From: Devosia limi DSM 17137
GTDB taxonomy: Bacteria; Pseudomonadota; Alphaproteobacteria; Rhizobiales; Devosiaceae
Direction: 5' to 3'
Assembly: GCF_900128975.1 (NCBI RefSeq)
Contig: NZ_FQVC01000005.1
Span: forward strand, 62,001-126,000
DNA: 64,000 nucleotides
Of this stretch, positions 62,009 through 64,000 are shown piece after piece; within the stretch, counting starts at the first letter, position 1; the number at the start of each line of letters is the position of its first letter. The notes below the pieces were generated by a model. It saw only the letters and a list, made by a program, of their open reading frames with translations. It was not told where the DNA came from and ran no database searches. The position numbers and the translations under genes were made by a program.

Positions 62009-62605
62009 ATGTGGCGGATCGGCATAACCGGGTCGATCGCAACCGGAAAATCGACGGTTCTCGACGCCTTCAGGACCCTGGGCGTGCCGGTCTTCTCGGC
62101 TGATGCCGCCGTGGCCGAGCTCTATGCCGGCGAGGCCGTCGCTGCCGTCGAAGCGCTGTTTCCCGGTGTCGCCATTGATGGCGTCATCGACCGCAATCTG
62201 CTCGCGCAACGCCTTGCCGCCGATCCCTCCGGCTTCAAGCGCCTCGAAGCCGTGGTGCATCCGCTGGTCCGTGCCCGTATCAAGGACTTCATGGACAAGG
62301 CGGAGCAATCGGGCGCGGCCCTGGCCGTGGTCGAAGTGCCGCTGCTGTTCGAAAGCGGCTATGATTATGGCTTTGATGCCGTGGGCGTGACCTTTGTCGA
62401 CGAGGCTATCCAGCGCCAGCGGGTTCTGGCGCGGCCGGGGATGACCGTGGAAAAGCTCGACACCATCCTTGCCCGGCAGCTGCCACAGGCCGAAAAGAAG
62501 GCACGGGCAACCTATCTGTTCGATACCGGCGGCACGCTGGCGCAGACCCAAGCCATGGTCCGCGCCCTGGTGGCCGCGATCCAGGCGCGGCAAGGGCAGC
62601 AATGA
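62009..62605 (+). CDS. coaE: Dephospho-CoA kinase
   Basis: 198 residues: RIGITGSIATGKSTVLDAFRTLGVPVFSADAAVAELYAG (P-loop GSIATGKST), a middle region with FKRLEAVVHPLVRARIKDF, VVEVPLLFESGYDYGFD, and DTIAR-type end QLPQAEKKARATYLFDTGGTL. Last step of CoA synthesis. ATG 62009 has GGAG at 61996-61999; TTG 62003 is a poorer alternative. The stop overlaps dnaQ (ATGA). Confidence 0.95.
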   Translation: MWRIGITGSIATGKSTVLDAFRTLGVPVFSADAAVAELYAGEAVAAVEALFPGVAIDGVIDRNLLAQRLAADPSGFKRLEAVVHPLVRARIKDFMDKAEQSGAALAVVEVPLLFESGYDYGFDAVGVTFVDEAIQRQRVLARPGMTVEKLDTILARQLPQAEKKARATYLFDTGGTLAQTQAMVRALVAAIQARQGQQ

Positions 62606-63300
62606 ATCGCGAAATCGTCCTCGATACCGAAACCACCGGCCTGTCACCGGCCAGCGGCGACCGTCTGGTCGAAATCGGGTGTGTTGAATTGCTCAACCAC
62701 ATTCCCTCGGGACGCACCTATCACGTCTATATCAATCCCAAGCGCTCGATGCCCGAAGAGGCCTTTCGCGTGCATGGCCTGTCCGAGGAATTCCTCGCCG
62801 ACAAGCCGGTTTTTGCCGACGTGGCCAGTGATTTCCGTGATTTCATCGGCGATTCCAGGCTCATCATCCACAATGCCCCCTTCGACATGGGCTTTCTCAA
62901 TGCCGAGCTGACCAAGCTTGGCCAGCCGGTGCTGAGCAATGACGTGCTCGATACGGTTATGCTGGCGCGCAGCGTGCATCCCGGTGCCCGCGTCAGCCTC
63001 GATGCGCTCTGCAAGCACTATGGCATCGACAATTCCCGCCGCACCCTGCACGGCGCTTTGCTCGACAGCGAGATCCTCGCCGAGGTCTATCTCGAGCTGA
63101 TCGGCGGCAAGCAGGTCAGTCTGGCGCTGATGGCCGAAACCGGCGTCTCGGGCGCCGAAGGCATTGCCACCATCGCCGTGGCCGCCCAGCGTCCCTCCCC
63201 GCTGCGGCCCCGCATCTCCGACGCCGAAATCGCCGCCCACGCCGCCCTCATCGCCGCCATGGGCCCCGATTCGATCTGGGCGAAGTACGAGGCGTCGTAG
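62602..63300 (+). CDS. dnaQ: DNA polymerase III epsilon subunit (proofreading exonuclease)
   Basis: 232 residues: EIVLDTETTGLSPASGDRLVEIGCVEL (exo I, D-x-E), IIHNAPFDMGFLNAEL (exo II), VSLDALCKHYGIDNSRRTLHGALLDSEILAEVYLEL (exo III with catalytic His and Asp). A Pro-rich C-terminus fits binding to the alpha subunit. It ends maf-aroE-coaE-dnaQ. Confidence 0.96.
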   Translation: MNREIVLDTETTGLSPASGDRLVEIGCVELLNHIPSGRTYHVYINPKRSMPEEAFRVHGLSEEFLADKPVFADVASDFRDFIGDSRLIIHNAPFDMGFLNAELTKLGQPVLSNDVLDTVMLARSVHPGARVSLDALCKHYGIDNSRRTLHGALLDSEILAEVYLELIGGKQVSLALMAETGVSGAEGIATIAVAAQRPSPLRPRISDAEIAAHAALIAAMGPDSIWAKYEAS

Positions 63301-63380
63301 CGTCGTAGACGCTGGGACTTTTGGGCCGGTGGATCTCGGCGCCTATTTCCGACACTCTGTGCATTCCCCACCCCCACGGA

Positions 63381-63465
63381 GTCATTCCCGCGCAGGCGGG
63401 AATCCATTCTGACTTTTGTGGGACGCCGCCAAAGAGTGGATTCCCACCAACGCGGGAATGACCCG
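63381..63465. repeat. Inverted pair of interspersed palindromes (family 2)
   Basis: GTCATTCCCGCG-CAGG-CGGGAATCCA (63381-63406) and the inverse TGGATTCCCACC-AACG-CGGGAATGAC (63437-63462). They sit between dnaQ and the terminator, like the pair after hppA. Confidence 0.65.
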
Positions 63466-63510
63466 GTGAACGTGGATCACCCACCGGCGCACCCTTCAGT
63501 GGCAAAAACA

Positions 63511-63539
63511 AAAAACCCGGGCACGGGACCCGGGTTTTT
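63511..63539. terminator. Bidirectional terminator between dnaQ and secB
   Basis: AAAAACCCGGG (63511-63521) and CCCGGGTTTTT (63529-63539) form a perfect 11-bp stem around CACGGGA, with A-rich sequence before and T-rich after. It can end dnaQ from one side and secB from the other. Confidence 0.9.
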
Positions 63540-63559
63540 CAAATCACTCTGCGACAGCC

Positions 63560-64000
63560 TCAGTTCGGCTTGTCGGCATCGGCGTTTTCGGCGGTCAGCG
63601 GGGCAGCGCCCTGCTTGGCGGCGAGCTGGGCCAGGTTCTGGCGATAGATCGAGGCAAAGTCGACCGGCTCCATCATCAGCGGCGGGAAGCCACCCTGCTG
63701 GGTGACGCTGGCCAGCACCTGCCGCGCAAACGGGAAGATCAGGCGCGGGCATTCGATCATCAGCAGCTGGCTGAGCTGGGCCTCGGGAATGTTCTTGAGG
63801 CGGAAGACGCCGCCATAGACCAGCTCCACATTGAACAGGATGGCCTGTTCGCGATTGGCCTTGGCGTTGAGCGTCAATTCGACCGCATAGACGTCGTCGG
63901 CCTGCTTCTTGACCGCAACGCTGATCGAGACATTGAACGCCGGATTGCCGCCACCGGCCATGATCGAGGCCGGTGCGCCCGGATTTTCGAAGCTGAGATC
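63560..64000 (-). CDS. secB: Protein-export chaperone SecB, 5' end outside window
   Basis: 146 residues visible; the frame runs off the right edge (upstream codons read DLSFENPGAPASI, a typical SecB segment). Then come NPAFNVSISVAVKKQADDVYAVELTLNAKAN, FNVELVYGGVFRLKNIPEAQLSQLLMIECPRLIFPFARQVLASVTQQGGFPPLMMEPVDFASIYRQNL and an acidic tail. SecB holds precursors unfolded for SecA. Only a short N-terminal part of about 20-30 residues should be missing. It is convergent with dnaQ. Confidence 0.96.
   Translation of the reverse strand, partial: DLSFENPGAPASIMAGGGNPAFNVSISVAVKKQADDVYAVELTLNAKANREQAILFNVELVYGGVFRLKNIPEAQLSQLLMIECPRLIFPFARQVLASVTQQGGFPPLMMEPVDFASIYRQNLAQLAAKQGAAPLTAENADADKPN

Overview
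The window is chromosomal DNA of a high-GC alphaproteobacterium, most likely Hyphomicrobiales (Rhizobiales) and probably close to Devosia. The evidence is: the hemE / origin / maf-aroE-coaE-dnaQ-secB order next to rho-mnmE-mnmG-rsmG-parA-parB; an alphaproteobacterial SOS box (GTTC-N7-GTTC) in front of imuA-imuB-dnaE2; a perfect CtrA-type TTAA-N7-TTAA box beside hemE; and the hemC-hemD-mic60-hemY block. The genus is an inference from overall style, not from a marker search.

Layout. 0-5.4 kb: the end of a GGDEF/EAL protein, a small sigma-like factor, two VOC proteins, typA and a DedA protein. 5.4-5.7 kb: no coding gene, but a dyad, a very good sigma-54 promoter and a short two-hairpin transcript unit. 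5.7-8.8 kb: yggT, a DUF167 gene and hppA (K+-independent proton-pumping pyrophosphatase) behind a structured leader. 8.8-15.1 kb: small metabolic and hypothetical genes (RibD-like reductase, CNNM/CorC protein, infA, ppa, CPT-like kinase, TerB-like protein) separated by repeat-rich DNA. 15.3-21.2 kb: the SOS mutasome imuA-imuB-dnaE2. 21.2-25.5 kb: a pterin dehydratase, a membrane GGDEF/EAL protein and a FeeM-like N-acyltransferase with CtrA-like motifs upstream. 25.6-30.1 kb: tRNA-Thr(CGU) and hemY-mic60-hemD-hemC on the minus strand. 30.1-33.6 kb: tsaD-gpsA-yciI-EVE, then a septation protein A gene. 34.4-38.0 kb: ftsY, mtaB, dapF. 38.3-42.4 kb: ffh-rpsP-rimM-trmD-rplS. 43.1-47.0 kb: xth, a DUF930 gene, a cNMP-binding protein, a CenR/OtpR-like regulator and yggS. 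47.1-51.3 kb: leuS-lptE-holA. 51.3-60.1 kb: parB-parA-rsmG-mnmG-mnmE-rho-hemJ-hemE, sprinkled with six parS sites. 60.1-60.56 kb: the probable replication origin. 60.5-64 kb: maf-aroE-coaE-dnaQ and the end of secB.

The genes are mostly core: translation (typA, infA, ffh/ftsY, S16, L19, rimM, trmD, leuS, mnmE/mnmG, mtaB, tsaD), heme synthesis (hemC, hemD, hemE, hemJ, hemY), pyrophosphate use (ppa and hppA), chromosome replication and segregation (origin, parABS, holA, dnaQ) and envelope work (lptE, secB, gpsA). No prophage, transposase, CRISPR array or defence island was seen. The accessory content is non-coding: at least three families of interspersed palindromes, a triplicated element at 42.5-43.0 kb, and a 262-bp element present twice in inverted orientation 23 kb apart.

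The observations most worth follow-up are the sigma-54 small-RNA candidate (5415-5625), the origin with its CtrA/DnaA/GANTC motifs, parS sites written into the rsmG coding sequence, the inverted 262-bp repeat pair, the hppA leader, and the FeeM-like gene behind CtrA-like motifs.
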